From assembly GCA_004297335.1 (NCBI GenBank), contig SCUD01000035.1:24167-88166 (forward strand): 64,000 nt of DNA, read 5' to 3'. Source of the DNA: Gammaproteobacteria bacterium. Its GTDB lineage: Bacteria > Pseudomonadota > Gammaproteobacteria > Steroidobacterales > Steroidobacteraceae. Shown here piece by piece: positions 48,875 to 58,843 of this stretch (position 1 is the first letter of the stretch; the number at the start of each line of letters is the position of its first letter). The notes under the pieces are model-generated. The model worked only from the letters and a program-made list of their open reading frames with translations. It had not been told where the DNA came from and did no database searches. Position numbers and translations under genes: made by a program.

Positions 48875-51800
48875 ATGCCAGGCACCATCCCGGCCGCGCG
48901 CCGGGACCTCATTGACCGGATCGCCGCCCATGCGCGGCGTCTCGCGCCGCGGCGGCTGCCGGTAGCCGCCGGCCGGTTCACCCGACTCTTCTTCCGCGGC
49001 GTCTCCGAACTGGACCTCGCTGCCCGCACTGAGCGGGACCTCGCCGGTGCGGCACTCTCGCTGCTCGCACTCGGCCAGCGCCGGCGCTCCGGCCGCCCGC
49101 TGCTACGGGTCTTCAACCCGGAACCGCGCCGTGACGGCTTCGGTTCCGGGCACACCATCATCGCGGTCATCACCGACGACATGCCGTTCCTGGTCGATTC
49201 GCTCGGCATTGTCTGCGCGCAATCCGGACTGGCCGTTCACCTGCTGGCGCATCCGGTATTCTCCGTCACGCGCGACCGCCGCGGGCGCTTGACCGGCGTG
49301 TTCCTCGACACCACGCCCCCGGCGGCGCGGACCGAGTCCTGGCAGTTCATCGAGGTCGACCGGGAGACAGACGCGCAGCGTCTCGCCGCACTCGAGCGGC
49401 GCATCCGCGCGACGCTCGATGACGTATCGCGCGCCACCAGGGACTGGCGGCGGATGCGTGACCGGGCTCTCGCGATCGCCGGCGAACTCGCTGCCGGTCT
49501 CCCGGGCGTACCGGCCCGCGAGCTGCGCGAAACCGAGGCCCTGCTCCGCTGGATGGCCGACAACCATTTCACGCTGCTCGGCTACCGCGAGTACCGCCTG
49601 CGGCGCGGTCGCCATTACGACCTGCTCGAGCCGCTGCCGGACACCGGGCTCGGGCTGCTGCGCGGCCGCCGGCGGCGACGCGAGCGTCCAATCGAGCTGC
49701 GTGGCGAGGTCCGCGAATTCGCACGCGCGCCGGATCCGCTGATCATCACCAAGGCGAACTCGGTCGCGACCGTCCACCGGGCGACCTACCTCGACTATGT
49801 CGGTGTCAAGACCTTCGACGGCGCCGGACAGGTGACCGGGGAGCGCCGCTTCATCGGACTGTGGACCTCATCGGCCTACAGCCATAGTCCCGGCGACATT
49901 CCGGTGCTGCGCCACAAGGTGCAGCGCGTCATCGCGCAGTTCGGCCAGCTGCCCTCGAGTCACGACAGCAAGGCCGTCGCCCACGTGATCGAGACCTTTC
50001 CGCGGGACGAGCTGTTCCAGGCGAGCGTGGCCGACCTCGCGCGGATGGTGCGGGGCATCGTCAATCTCTATGAGCGCGCCCAGGTGCGCCTGTTCGTGCG
50101 CCGGGACGTGTTCGGGCGCTTCCAGTCCTGCCTCATCTACGTGCCGCGCGATCGCTACAACACCCAGGTCCGCGAACGCATCGAGCGCCTCGCGCTCGAG
50201 GCCTTCGGTGGCCAGGCGGTGGAATCGCAGGTCCAGCTGTCGGAATCCGCGCTCGCCCGCGTGCACCTGCTGGTCCGCACACCGCCCGGCACCGTCCAGT
50301 TACAGGACGCGGCCGAGCTCGAGCGACGCATCCGCGAGACCGTCCGCACCTGGCAGGACCACCTGCGGGACCGCCTGCAGCAGGACCGGGACGAGACCGC
50401 CGCCCGTCGCCTGATGCACGACTGGGGACAGGCCTTCCCGGCGGCCTACCAGGAAGACACGCCGCCCGCGGCCGCGCTCACCGACATTGCCACCCTCGCG
50501 GCGCTGGCCGCCGACCCCGATGGCCTGCACATGCATCTGTACCGGGCCGAGGGCCAGCCGGCACACCGCGTGCAGTTCAAGCTGTACCGCCAGGACCGTC
50601 CGATCCCGATTTCCGATGTCCTGCCGACGATCGAGAACCTGGGCCTGCGCCTGATCAGCGAGCGTCCCTACGAGATCGGGTCGGCCGCCGGCCGGTTCTG
50701 GATCCAGGACTTCGAACTCGAGCATCCGCGCGGCATACGCATCGAACTCGCGAACGATGGTCCGCGCTTCAAGTCGTCGTTCGCCAGCGTCTGGCACGGT
50801 TACGCGGACAACGACGGTTTCAACCGGCTGGTACTGGCGGCGGATCTCGACTGGCGCGAGGTGACCGTGTTGCGCAGCTACGCGCGCTGGTTCGTACAGC
50901 TCGGGCTGCCGCTGTCCCAGGCCTACATGGAGGAGGCACTGGCGAGCAATGCGGAAGCCGCCGGCTGCCTGCTGCGACTGTTCCTGGCGCGCTTCGATCC
51001 ACGGCCGGACCGGACGCTGGCGCGACGCCGTACCCTGCGCCAGCGCGGCCTCTTCGAGCGCCTGCTGGCACGGGTCGCGCGCGGCGACGACGACCGCATC
51101 CTGCGGGCCTTCCATGCTGCGATCGAGGCCACGCTGCGGACCAATTACTTCCAGGCCGGGCCCGACGGGGCGGCCAGGCCCTGCCTGGCGCTGAAGATCG
51201 ACCCACGCCGGGTACCGGAGACGCCGCTGCCACGGCCCATGTTCGAGATCTTCGTGCACTCACCACGCTTCGAGGGCGTGCACCTGCGCATGGGCCAGGT
51301 GGCACGCGGCGGCCTGCGCTGGTCGGACCGACGCGAGGACTTCCGCACCGAGATCCTCGGCTTGATGAAGGCCCAGAACGTCAAGAACACCGTGATCATT
51401 CCGGTCGGGGCCAAGGGCGGCTTCGTGCCGCGCCGCCTGCCTGCCGGGCGCGAGGAGGCGCTACGCGAGGGCACGGAATGCTATCGCGGATTCGTCCGCG
51501 CGCTGCTCGACGTCACCGACAACGTGGTCGGCGGCCGGGTGGTGCCACCGCCGGGGGTCGTGCGCCATGACGGTGACGACGCCTATCTGGTCGTCGCCGC
51601 CGACAAGGGCACCGCGACCTTCTCGGACACAGCCAACGCAATCTCCGCCGAATACGGCTTCTGGCTCGGCGACGCCTTTGCCTCCGGTGGCTCAGCGGGC
51701 TATGACCACAAGCAGATGGCCATCACCGCCCGCGGTGCCTGGGAGTCGGTGCGGCGCCACTTCCGCGAACTGGGCGTCGACATCCAGAACCAGGATTTCA

Positions 51801-53701
51801 CCGTTGCTGGCATCGGCGACATGTCCGGCGACGTGTTCGGCAACGGCATGCTGCTGTCACCGCACATCCGCCTGCTGGCGGCGTTCAATCACCAGCACAT
51901 CTTCCTCGATCCTTCGCCGGACGCCGCCGCGAGCCATGCCGAGCGCCTGCGCCTGTTCCGGCTGCCGCGGTCCGGCTGGGACGACTACGACCCGCGGCGA
52001 CTGTCGCCCGGCGGCGGTGTGCACTCGCGCCAGGGGAAGTCGCTGGCCCTGTCGCCGCAGGCACGCGCGATGCTCGGCGTCGAGGCCACGAGCCTGCCGC
52101 CGGCCGAGGTCATCCGCGCGATCCTGCGCATGCCTGTGGACCTGCTGTGGAATGGCGGCATCGGCACCTACGTCCGCGCCAGCGACGAGAGCGATGCTTC
52201 GATCGGCGACCGCACCAACGATGCCGTGCGCGTCACCGGGCGCGAGCTGCGCTGCCGCGTCGCCGGCGAAGGCGGCAACTTGGGTTTCTCGCAGCGCGGC
52301 CGCATCGAATACGCACAGAGCGGCGGTCGCGTCAACAGCGACTTCATCGACAACTCCGGGGGCGTCAACTGCTCGGACGTCGAGGTCAACCTGAAGATCC
52401 TGCTGAATCCGCTGGTCCGTGCCGGGCGGCTCCGGCAGGCAGCGCGCAACCGGCTGCTCGCGCGAATGACGGATGAAGTGGCCGGGCTGGTGCTGCGCAA
52501 CAATTACCTGCAGAGCCTCGCGATCTCGACGCTGCAGGCCCGCGCCGCCGAGCGCATCGCCGAACTCGGCCACGTGATCCACGCGCTGGAGCGCGGCGCC
52601 GGGCTCGATCGTGCACTGGAAGCGCTGCCCGCCGACGAGGAACTCACGGAACGACGACGCAAGGGCCTCGGGCTGGCCCGCCCGGAACTCGCGATGCTGC
52701 TGTCGTACTCGAAGATCTGGCTGTACGACCGGCTGATCGGCAGCGACGCGCCCGAGGACCCCTGGCTCGGTACCGAACTCGTGCGTTACTTCCCGCAGCC
52801 GGTGCAGAAGCGCTTCGCGCCGGCGATCGCCCGCCACCAGCTGCGCCGCGAGATCATCGCGACGGCCATCACCAACAGCCTGGTGAACCGGATGGGCCCG
52901 GTATTCGCGATTCGCGCCCTCGAGGATACCGGTGCCGGTATCGCCAGCATTGCGCGGGCCTATGCGATCGCGCGCGAGATCACGCGCATGCGCGAGCTGT
53001 GGAGCGAGATCGAGGCGCTCGATGACCGGGTGCCGGCCGCGCTGCAGTACGACATGATCTACGAGACCACGCGGCTGCTGCGTCACCTGAGCTACTGGGT
53101 GATCCGGAACCTCGGCGCCGACCTCGACATCGAGCGGGCCGTATCGCGGCTGGGACCCGGCCTGCGAGAACTGCTGCGCGAGCTGCCCGAACTGGTTTCC
53201 GGCGTGGAGGCCGCGAGCTACCAGCGCGGGCTCGCGCGATTCGGGGCCGATGGCGTTCCGGCCCGGGTCGCGCGCCGGGTCGCCATCCTCGACGCGCTGC
53301 ATGCCGGTGTCGACATCGTCGAGGTCGCCCTCGCCCGCCGTGCTCCGACCATTTTCGCGGCGCGCGTCTACTTCGACCTCGGCACGGCTCTCGGGCTCGA
53401 CTGGATCCGCGGCGAGGTTGAGCGGCTGCCGGTCGAGGGCCACTGGCAGGCCATCGCTCGCGCTGCGCTGCGCGAAGAGGCATACTCGCTGCACCGCCGT
53501 CTCTGTGACCAGGTGCTCGCCCGCGGTACCCGCCGCGAGCCAGCTGCCGCCGTTGCGGCCTGGATGGCGGATGCCGATTTTGCGGCCGACGGACTCGGCC
53601 GCCTGATTCAGGAGATGCGTAACGTGGGGACCACCGACTTCCCGACTCTTTCCGTCGCGCTGCAGGCGGTGCGGCGCCTGGCCGGCCGCCGGGGCGAATG
53701 A
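48875..53701 (+). CDS. gdhB: NAD-dependent glutamate dehydrogenase, large (~180 kDa) type
   Basis: A 1608-residue protein of the bacterial GDH2 class. An N-terminal ACT-like region ('[20 protein letters not shown]') and long helical regulatory sections precede the catalytic core: '[19 protein letters not shown]' then the substrate Lys in '[13 protein letters not shown]'. The NAD fold includes '[17 protein letters not shown]' and '[14 protein letters not shown]'. It converts glutamate to 2-oxoglutarate and ammonia. The TATAAT box precedes it by about 55 bp. Paired with gltBD in the same window, it gives opposed glutamate-making and glutamate-burning routes. Its TGA overlaps the gpmA start. Confidence 0.95.
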   Translation: MPGTIPAARRDLIDRIAAHARRLAPRRLPVAAGRFTRLFFRGVSELDLAARTERDLAGAALSLLALGQRRRSGRPLLRVFNPEPRRDGFGSGHTIIAVITDDMPFLVDSLGIVCAQSGLAVHLLAHPVFSVTRDRRGRLTGVFLDTTPPAARTESWQFIEVDRETDAQRLAALERRIRATLDDVSRATRDWRRMRDRALAIAGELAAGLPGVPARELRETEALLRWMADNHFTLLGYREYRLRRGRHYDLLEPLPDTGLGLLRGRRRRRERPIELRGEVREFARAPDPLIITKANSVATVHRATYLDYVGVKTFDGAGQVTGERRFIGLWTSSAYSHSPGDIPVLRHKVQRVIAQFGQLPSSHDSKAVAHVIETFPRDELFQASVADLARMVRGIVNLYERAQVRLFVRRDVFGRFQSCLIYVPRDRYNTQVRERIERLALEAFGGQAVESQVQLSESALARVHLLVRTPPGTVQLQDAAELERRIRETVRTWQDHLRDRLQQDRDETAARRLMHDWGQAFPAAYQEDTPPAAALTDIATLAALAADPDGLHMHLYRAEGQPAHRVQFKLYRQDRPIPISDVLPTIENLGLRLISERPYEIGSAAGRFWIQDFELEHPRGIRIELANDGPRFKSSFASVWHGYADNDGFNRLVLAADLDWREVTVLRSYARWFVQLGLPLSQAYMEEALASNAEAAGCLLRLFLARFDPRPDRTLARRRTLRQRGLFERLLARVARGDDDRILRAFHAAIEATLRTNYFQAGPDGAARPCLALKIDPRRVPETPLPRPMFEIFVHSPRFEGVHLRMGQVARGGLRWSDRREDFRTEILGLMKAQNVKNTVIIPVGAKGGFVPRRLPAGREEALREGTECYRGFVRALLDVTDNVVGGRVVPPPGVVRHDGDDAYLVVAADKGTATFSDTANAISAEYGFWLGDAFASGGSAGYDHKQMAITARGAWESVRRHFRELGVDIQNQDFTVAGIGDMSGDVFGNGMLLSPHIRLLAAFNHQHIFLDPSPDAAASHAERLRLFRLPRSGWDDYDPRRLSPGGGVHSRQGKSLALSPQARAMLGVEATSLPPAEVIRAILRMPVDLLWNGGIGTYVRASDESDASIGDRTNDAVRVTGRELRCRVAGEGGNLGFSQRGRIEYAQSGGRVNSDFIDNSGGVNCSDVEVNLKILLNPLVRAGRLRQAARNRLLARMTDEVAGLVLRNNYLQSLAISTLQARAAERIAELGHVIHALERGAGLDRALEALPADEELTERRRKGLGLARPELAMLLSYSKIWLYDRLIGSDAPEDPWLGTELVRYFPQPVQKRFAPAIARHQLRREIIATAITNSLVNRMGPVFAIRALEDTGAGIASIARAYAIAREITRMRELWSEIEALDDRVPAALQYDMIYETTRLLRHLSYWVIRNLGADLDIERAVSRLGPGLRELLRELPELVSGVEAASYQRGLARFGADGVPARVARRVAILDALHAGVDIVEVALARRAPTIFAARVYFDLGTALGLDWIRGEVERLPVEGHWQAIARAALREEAYSLHRRLCDQVLARGTRREPAAAVAAWMADADFAADGLGRLIQEMRNVGTTDFPTLSVALQAVRRLAGRRGE

Positions 53702-54453
53702 TGCCCGGCAAGCTCGTGCTGGTACGTCACGGCCAGAGTACCTGGAACCTCGAGAACCTCTTCACCGGCTGGACCGACGTCGACCTGACAGCGCAGGGCT
53801 GCGCCGAGGCGCAGGCGGCGGGGCGCCTGCTGCGCGAGGGAGGCTTCGAATTCGACCTCGTACTGACCTCGGTGCTGAAGCGGGCGATCCGCACGCTGTG
53901 GATCATGCTCGATGAGATGGACCGCATGTGGCTGCCGGTCGAGCGCCACTGGCGCCTCAACGAACGCCATTACGGCGCGCTGCAGGGCCTCGACAAGGCC
54001 GAGACCGCGGCGAAGTTCGGTGCCGACCAGGTGCTGGTCTGGCGGCGCAGCTACGACATCCCGCCGCCGCCGCTCGAAGGCGACGATCCGCGGCATCCGC
54101 GCTTCGATGCGCGCTACCGGGGCGTCGCCGCGACCGAGCTGCCGGCCACCGAGTCACTGAAGGATACCCTCGGGCGCGTGCTGCCCTGCTGGCGCGAGCG
54201 CATCGCGCCGGAGCTCGCCGCCGGTCGCAGTGTCCTCGTGGTTGCGCACGGCAACAGCCTGCGCGCACTGGTCAAGATGCTCGATGACATGTCCGACGAC
54301 GAGATCGTCGGCTTCAATATTCCGACCGGCGTGCCGCTGCTCTACGAGCTGGGGCAGGATCTGCGGCCGGCGGTGCCGCGGCGTTTCCTCGGCGATCCGG
54401 CAGCGATCGAGGCCGCCGCACTCGCCGTCGCCAGGCAGGCAGAGCGACGCTGA
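53698..54453 (+). CDS. gpmA: 2,3-bisphosphoglycerate-dependent phosphoglycerate mutase
   Basis: A 251-residue histidine phosphatase-fold mutase. '[20 protein letters not shown]' bears the phosphorylated His near residue 12, the lid and acid regions are in '[16 protein letters not shown]', and the second His is in '[14 protein letters not shown]'. It interconverts 3- and 2-phosphoglycerate. Either ATG at 53698 or 53701 can serve, and the first overlaps the glutamate dehydrogenase stop (ATGATG), so the two genes are translationally coupled. Length matches GpmA. Confidence 0.94.
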   Translation: MMPGKLVLVRHGQSTWNLENLFTGWTDVDLTAQGCAEAQAAGRLLREGGFEFDLVLTSVLKRAIRTLWIMLDEMDRMWLPVERHWRLNERHYGALQGLDKAETAAKFGADQVLVWRRSYDIPPPPLEGDDPRHPRFDARYRGVAATELPATESLKDTLGRVLPCWRERIAPELAAGRSVLVVAHGNSLRALVKMLDDMSDDEIVGFNIPTGVPLLYELGQDLRPAVPRRFLGDPAAIEAAALAVARQAERR

Positions 54454-54457
54454 ACTC

Positions 54458-54775
54458 TCACTCGTCGGGGGCGATCTCGACGCGGATGCCTTCCAGCTTC
54501 TGATCGAAGCGGAACTGGCAGGACAGCCGCGAAGTCTCCGGCCGGTAGCCATCGAGCTGGCCGAGCCGCTCGCGCTCGTCGTCCTGCATCGCCGGCAGCC
54601 GCGAACGCCAGGGCTCCGCGACATAGACGTGGCAGGTTGCGCAGGAACACAGCCCGCCGCAAACCGCCGCGACGCCATAGTCGAGATCGCGAAGTGTTTC
54701 CATCAGGCTGAGACCCGCCTTGCCCGGCACCCGATGCTCGCGCCCGTCCCGATCCGTCACGACGATCTCCGCCAT
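54458..54775 (-). CDS. 2Fe-2S ferredoxin
   Basis: From the ATG at 54775 ('MAEIVVTDRDGREH') this is a 105-residue plant/adrenodoxin-type ferredoxin. The cluster ligands are in 'VCGGLCSCATCHVYV' (C-x5-C-x2-C) with the fourth Cys in 'RLSCQFRF' about 36 residues on. The C-terminal 'LEGIRVEIAPDE' is acidic, typical of putidaredoxin-like electron carriers for P450s and hydroxylases. The track's start at 54871 adds an unconserved tail. It follows the second ammonia-lyase gene on the same strand by about 100 bp. No obvious oxygenase partner is encoded in the window. Confidence 0.9.
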   Translation of the reverse strand: MAEIVVTDRDGREHRVPGKAGLSLMETLRDLDYGVAAVCGGLCSCATCHVYVAEPWRSRLPAMQDDERERLGQLDGYRPETSRLSCQFRFDQKLEGIRVEIAPDE

Positions 54776-54877
54776 CGCCACACTCCTTGTCGCAGTCCGA
54801 TGCCGGACCCGGCCGGGTGGCGCGAGATCCGAAGGGGGCGCCAGTTTGCTGGAGCCCTGCGGTCCCCGCAAGCGCCC

Positions 54878-56509
54878 TCAGTGGAACAGGTTCGCCGTCA
54901 CGGTCCCGACTGCGGCAGCGACATGGGCGCGCGCCCGGAGGTCGCCGATCACCCGGGCCACGTAGCCGCCGAGGAACTGATCGCGGTCGTCGAAGATCAG
55001 TGGCCGGGAGTCGCTGGGCGGAACCTCGAGCACCGCGCGTACCGCCTCGTAGAGCGCCGCGGTCGCCGGGGACAGCGTACCGCGCGCATCGCAGGTTCCG
55101 GCTACCCGCTGCGACCTCAGGTCCGCGGCCTGCACGGCGAAGATCAGCGCATTCGCCAGATAATGCTCCAGCAGGTCCAGCGAGCGGCGCGCGAGCAGCG
55201 CCGAGCCCATGCCCTGGCTGTTGACGTTCTGGTTGAACTGCTCGGCATGGGTCGGGAACCGGTCGGCCAGCGAGTTCCCGTACCACGAGATCAGCGGCAT
55301 GATCGAGTTGCCGGCCGTCTGCAGGGCCTTGAGACCCAGGTTGGTCCGGTGCTCCGGATTGCCGACCAGGCACGGCGGCAGGCCGTTGTTGAAGGCCGGC
55401 TCGACCAGCAGCGCGATCTGCACGTCCAGGTGCTTGGCCACCATGCCGAGGTGATAGCGCAGCTGGTCCATGCCGACGGCGGTGTACTGCGCGAGGAAGT
55501 TGCCACCGTGGTGGATGAAGTCCCCGGCCACGTCGATCAGCGGATTGTCGTTGGCCGAATTGGCCTCGATCTCGATCGAGCCGGCGATCTGGTTGACGCC
55601 GTCGATGATGGGACCGAGGAACTGCGGCAGGCAGCGCAGCGAGTAGCGGTCCTGCACCAGCCGGCCACGACGGCTTTCGATGTCGCCATGCACGGCGTCG
55701 AACGTGAGCTTTGATCCTGCCAGCAAACGGGCCATCTCGCGCGCGGTGCGGACCTGCCCTGGATGCGGCTTGTGCTCGTGGATGAACGGATCGAAGGAAT
55801 GCGCGGTACCGGTCAGCGCCTGGATGTAGATCGCGTGCACGCCGAGCGCAATCGCCAGCAGGTAGCGGGTGCGATCCAGGCAGTTCGCGGCGACGCCGGT
55901 GCAGACCGACGTGCCATTGGCCAGCGCCAGGCCCTCCTTGGCGGCGAGCGGAATCGGCTTGAGCCCCAGCTGGCTGAGTGCCGCGGGTGAATCCATGACC
56001 TGGCCGCGCAGGTCGACCTTGTAATCCGCGCTGACGCCGGTGAGCGCGCCGGCCATGTAGGCGAGCGGGATCAGGTCACCGCTCGCACCGATCGAGCCGA
56101 GCTCGTGGACCAGCGGAGTTGCGCCGGCGTTCAGGAAGGTCGCGAACCGCTGCAGGATCTCCAGCCGGATGCCGGAGACGCCCCGCATCAGCGAATTCGC
56201 CCGCAGCAGCAGCGCGGCCCGGACATCCGGCACCGGCAGCAGGTCGCCGGCCGTGGCTGAAAGGTGGAAGACCAGGTTCTGCTGCAGCTGGGCCGCGAGC
56301 TCCGGCGGTATGTATTGATCCGCCATGCCGCCGAACAGGGTGGTCACGCCGTAGATTGCCCGCCCGGCGTCGACGGCATCCTGGATGTAGGCGCGCGAAG
56401 CCTCGATCCGCGCGGTCGTGTCCGCATCATCCGCCAGCCGCACCGGGGCGCCGCGCGCCACCGCGGCGATGTCGGCGATCCTGAGATCCGAGCCGCTGAT
56501 CGTGATCAT
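54878..56509 (-). CDS. MIO-dependent aromatic ammonia-lyase (TAL-like), second copy
   Basis: From the ATG at 56509 ('MITISGSDLRIADIA') the protein has 543 residues. The MIO Ala-Ser-Gly is in 'GSIGASGDLIPLAYMAGAL', the Tyr loop in 'IYGVTTLFGGMADQY', and the distal motif in 'EQFNQNVNSQGMGSALLARR'. The selectivity loop 'LQQNLVFHLSATAG' carries His-Leu, the pair associated with tyrosine over histidine or phenylalanine. It is therefore a candidate tyrosine ammonia-lyase or a MIO tyrosine aminomutase. The track's start at 56545 is 12 codons upstream and less conserved. It is 42-43% or less similar to the first lyase by eye, so this is not a recent duplicate. An Lrp gene follows upstream. Confidence 0.85.
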   Translation of the reverse strand: MITISGSDLRIADIAAVARGAPVRLADDADTTARIEASRAYIQDAVDAGRAIYGVTTLFGGMADQYIPPELAAQLQQNLVFHLSATAGDLLPVPDVRAALLLRANSLMRGVSGIRLEILQRFATFLNAGATPLVHELGSIGASGDLIPLAYMAGALTGVSADYKVDLRGQVMDSPAALSQLGLKPIPLAAKEGLALANGTSVCTGVAANCLDRTRYLLAIALGVHAIYIQALTGTAHSFDPFIHEHKPHPGQVRTAREMARLLAGSKLTFDAVHGDIESRRGRLVQDRYSLRCLPQFLGPIIDGVNQIAGSIEIEANSANDNPLIDVAGDFIHHGGNFLAQYTAVGMDQLRYHLGMVAKHLDVQIALLVEPAFNNGLPPCLVGNPEHRTNLGLKALQTAGNSIMPLISWYGNSLADRFPTHAEQFNQNVNSQGMGSALLARRSLDLLEHYLANALIFAVQAADLRSQRVAGTCDARGTLSPATAALYEAVRAVLEVPPSDSRPLIFDDRDQFLGGYVARVIGDLRARAHVAAAVGTVTANLFH

Positions 56510-56644
56510 TGGAGCTGTCCTTTCCGGGTTGGCTGGCGAGGGCATCAGCCTAGCGAACCGGCCGGAAAGGGGCTTTCTGATGCGGCCCCGGAACTTCGTG
56601 TCACCGGCAGATCACACCGCGCGGCGGGCACCTGCCGGAAATGT

Positions 56645-57121
56645 CTACCCGGTAGCCTGCTGCAGCGGCAGCGCGGTCGTGTACTTCACCTCGCGCAGCG
56701 CGAGGCTCGAGCGCACACGCACCAGGCCCGGAATCTTGAACAGGAATTCGTGCAGGAACCGGTCGTAGGCCTGCGCGCCGGTGACCATGATCTTGAGCAC
56801 GTACTCCGCCTCGCCCATCACCGAATAGCATTCGACGATCTCCGGCACGCCCGCCACCGACTCCTCGAAGCGGCGCACCTCGTCCTCCTTGTAGCACTGC
56901 AGCTGCACGGTGGCCCAGGCGATGATGTCGAGCCCGATCTTGGCCGGGTCCACCAGCGCGACATAGCGCCGGATCACGCCGCTGTCCTGCAGCGCCTGTA
57001 CGCGACGCCAGCAGGGCGAGGCCGACATGCCGGCCTGCTCGGCCAGCTCCTGATTGGTGATCCTGCCGTCCTGCTGCAGGATCCCGAGCAGTCGCGCTTC
57101 GCTGGCAGTGAGCTTGCCCAT
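56645..57121 (-). CDS. Lrp/AsnC-family regulator (beside second lyase)
   Basis: A 158-residue AsnC protein with helix-turn-helix 'LQQDGRITNQELAEQAGMSA' and 'CWRRVQALQDSGVIRRYVALV', then the RAM domain 'YSVMGEAEYVLKIMVT' and 'FLFKIPGLVRVRSSLALREVK'. It is closely similar in wording to the Lrp protein at 38274 ('DGRITNQ', 'DRFLEDFLFTLPG' versus 'DRFLHEFLFKIPG'). It is co-directional with the second lyase and 135 bp upstream of it, so it probably regulates that gene. It is the first gene before the kinase gene, which continues in the same direction. Confidence 0.92.
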   Translation of the reverse strand: MGKLTASEARLLGILQQDGRITNQELAEQAGMSASPCWRRVQALQDSGVIRRYVALVDPAKIGLDIIAWATVQLQCYKEDEVRRFEESVAGVPEIVECYSVMGEAEYVLKIMVTGAQAYDRFLHEFLFKIPGLVRVRSSLALREVKYTTALPLQQATG

Positions 57122-57142
57122 GACTCCGTCCTCTCGAATGGC

Positions 57143-57976
57143 CTAGCTTGGCGCCGGCCGCGGCAGCTCGCAAGTTGCCCCGGCCATCGGTGCCGGCGGT
57201 CCGAGTCGTCCGGCCTGCAGGGCCCAGCCCTGGCACAGGCAGGCGAAGATCTCCCGGAGTGCGGGCAGCCGCGCCGCGATTGCCGGCGCGCCGGGGCCGT
57301 AGCCGTCGAGGAGTACCCGCACCTGCGCCGTGGCCAGGTCGTGGTACCCGATGCAGGCTGCGACATCGGCTGCCGGATCGCCGGGCCCGGCGTATTCCCA
57401 GTCGAGGGCGATCAGCTCCCGACCGGTATCGATCAAGTTGAGGTGATGCAGGTCATGATGGCACGGCACCAGCCGCTCGGGCGAATCCAGCCCGGCCCGG
57501 AGCACGGCAAGACGCTCGGCGAGAGCGGACACCGTGGCGGCATCGGGGCCCTCGCGCAAGCCGGCAAGAAAACCGGCCGCGCGCGCGCCGATATCGACGG
57601 CCGCGAGGCCCGCTGGCACCGGCAGCGCATGCAGGCGCGCGAGCCAGCCGCCGAGCCGCCACAGCAGTGCCTCCTCGCGCAGATCCTCGCGGCTGAGCGT
57701 ATGCCCCTGGATGAAGCGTGTGACCAGGAGTCCCGATTCCGGCCGCGCGCAGACAACTGCGGGCGCCAGCCCGGCCGCGGCGGCAAGGCGCTGGATTGCG
57801 AACTCTGCCCGATGATCGACGCCAAGCAGCGCGGCATCGGCGTGTGGCACCCGGACCACGAGGTCGTGGCTGGGGTCGCGCACGCGCAGCGTGCGATTCA
57901 GCAGTCCGCCGGAAAGCGGCTGCACATCAGGGCTTGCGCAGCCGAGTTCCTCGAGCAGGCCGGCTGGAATCTCCAT
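57143..57976 (-). CDS. APH/choline-kinase-fold phosphotransferase, probable thiamine kinase
   Basis: The ATG at 57976 shares one base with the PnuC stop (TGATG). The 277-residue protein has the kinase-like loop 'PLSGGLLNRTLRVRD' near residue 20, catalytic 'VPCHHDLHHLNLI' near 170 (Brenner-type HxD with Asn), and the metal Asp in 'LIALDWEYAGPGDPAAD'. This is the aminoglycoside/choline kinase family, which includes ThiK. Its last place in a riboswitch-controlled thiamine operon, directly overlapping the transporter gene, makes thiamine phosphorylation the best guess. The substrate is inferred from context only. The track's longer start lies inside pnuC. Confidence 0.8.
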   Translation of the reverse strand: MEIPAGLLEELGCASPDVQPLSGGLLNRTLRVRDPSHDLVVRVPHADAALLGVDHRAEFAIQRLAAAAGLAPAVVCARPESGLLVTRFIQGHTLSREDLREEALLWRLGGWLARLHALPVPAGLAAVDIGARAAGFLAGLREGPDAATVSALAERLAVLRAGLDSPERLVPCHHDLHHLNLIDTGRELIALDWEYAGPGDPAADVAACIGYHDLATAQVRVLLDGYGPGAPAIAARLPALREIFACLCQGWALQAGRLGPPAPMAGATCELPRPAPS

Positions 57977-58590
57977 CACGCAGCAGGCTCCAGCGCGCTC
58001 CGCCAGGACCGCCAGCCGGCGATGGCGAGGAACGCATAGGCGAGATACAGCGCCGCGGTGAAGGCCAGCCCCTGGCTGAGAAACAGCAGCGCGAGCCCGG
58101 CATCGATGGCGACCCACCAGATCCAGCTCTCGAGCACGCGCCGCGCGAGCATCCAGGTCGCGGCGACGCTGGCCCAGGTGCCGAGCGCATCGGCCAGTGG
58201 GGCCACCGCCTCGGTGTATCGCCCGAGCAGCGGTGCGGTAATTGCGCTCAGGGCCAGCACCGCGAGACCGGCCGCGAGCTGCGGCCGCAAAGTCCAGCGC
58301 CGCGGCGCAAACCCCACTGTGCCAGACTCCGGGCGCCAGGCCAGCCAGCCATACACCGCCATCGCCACGTAGATCACCTGCAGGGCCGCCTGCAGCAACA
58401 GCCGCGCATCGAGGAACACGAACGCATACAGGGCGGTGCCTGCGCCGCCAGCGATCCAGCAGCCGCGGTGCCGGCGGATGGCCAGGACGATGTAGATGAC
58501 GCCGAGCAGCACCGCGAGCTGCTCCGTGAAGCTGGCGTCGCGGGCGCCCGCGACGAAGGCGTCCAGCAAGCCCTGCGACGCCTCAGTCAC
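57976..58590 (-). CDS. pnuC: PnuC-family transporter, probable thiamine carrier (PnuT type)
   Basis: A 204-residue membrane protein with about seven helices, for example 'LAVLLGVIYIVLAIRR', 'LLLQAALQVIYVAMAVYGWLAWR' and 'SWIWWVAIDAGLALLFLSQG'. The Trp-rich motifs 'YGWLAWR' and 'ESWIWWVAID' are PnuC hallmarks. PnuC proteins carry vitamin precursors (nicotinamide riboside or thiamine) by facilitated diffusion trapped by phosphorylation. The TPP riboswitch, TonB receptor and kinase around it favour thiamine. It overlaps the small thiamine-binding gene by 8 bp and the kinase by one base, so all four operon genes are tightly packed. Confidence 0.9.
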   Translation of the reverse strand: MTEASQGLLDAFVAGARDASFTEQLAVLLGVIYIVLAIRRHRGCWIAGGAGTALYAFVFLDARLLLQAALQVIYVAMAVYGWLAWRPESGTVGFAPRRWTLRPQLAAGLAVLALSAITAPLLGRYTEAVAPLADALGTWASVAATWMLARRVLESWIWWVAIDAGLALLFLSQGLAFTAALYLAYAFLAIAGWRSWRSALEPAA

Positions 58591-58825
58591 CGCCGCCGAG
58601 TACCTTCATCACGAACACCGAGCGCCAGGGCGAGGCAAAGCTCCTGGCACATTCCTCGGCGAGCGCTGCGAACACGAGCTCCAGTTCGCCGCTGAGCTGG
58701 GTGCTCATCGCGTTGGTGACGACGCGCAGGCCCGGGCGGGCGTTGATGCGGTCAATGAAGTCCTGGATCGGCGGGATGAAGTCCCCTGCGAGTGGATACA
58801 GGCTCAGTTCGACGGCAATGTGCAT
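58583..58825 (-). CDS. MTH1187/YkoF-like thiamine-binding protein
   Basis: An 80-residue protein, 'MHIAVELSLYPLAGDFIPPI' then 'LRVVTNAMSTQLSGELELVF'. This is the thiamine-binding MTH1187/YkoF-like fold (pattern VEISLYPL ... TNxMSTQxxG). It is cytoplasmic, without a signal peptide. In thiamine operons this family probably buffers or hands over thiamine. The exact function is unproven. It begins about 18 bp after the TonB receptor stop and ends 8 bp inside pnuC. Confidence 0.85.
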   Translation of the reverse strand: MHIAVELSLYPLAGDFIPPIQDFIDRINARPGLRVVTNAMSTQLSGELELVFAALAEECARSFASPWRSVFVMKVLGGGD

Positions 58826-58843
58826 GGAAGATCCCCGGGTGGT

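Noticed and set aside
51857-53494. 545-residue minus-strand ORF
   Set aside because: It mirrors the glutamate dehydrogenase gene and has no domain.
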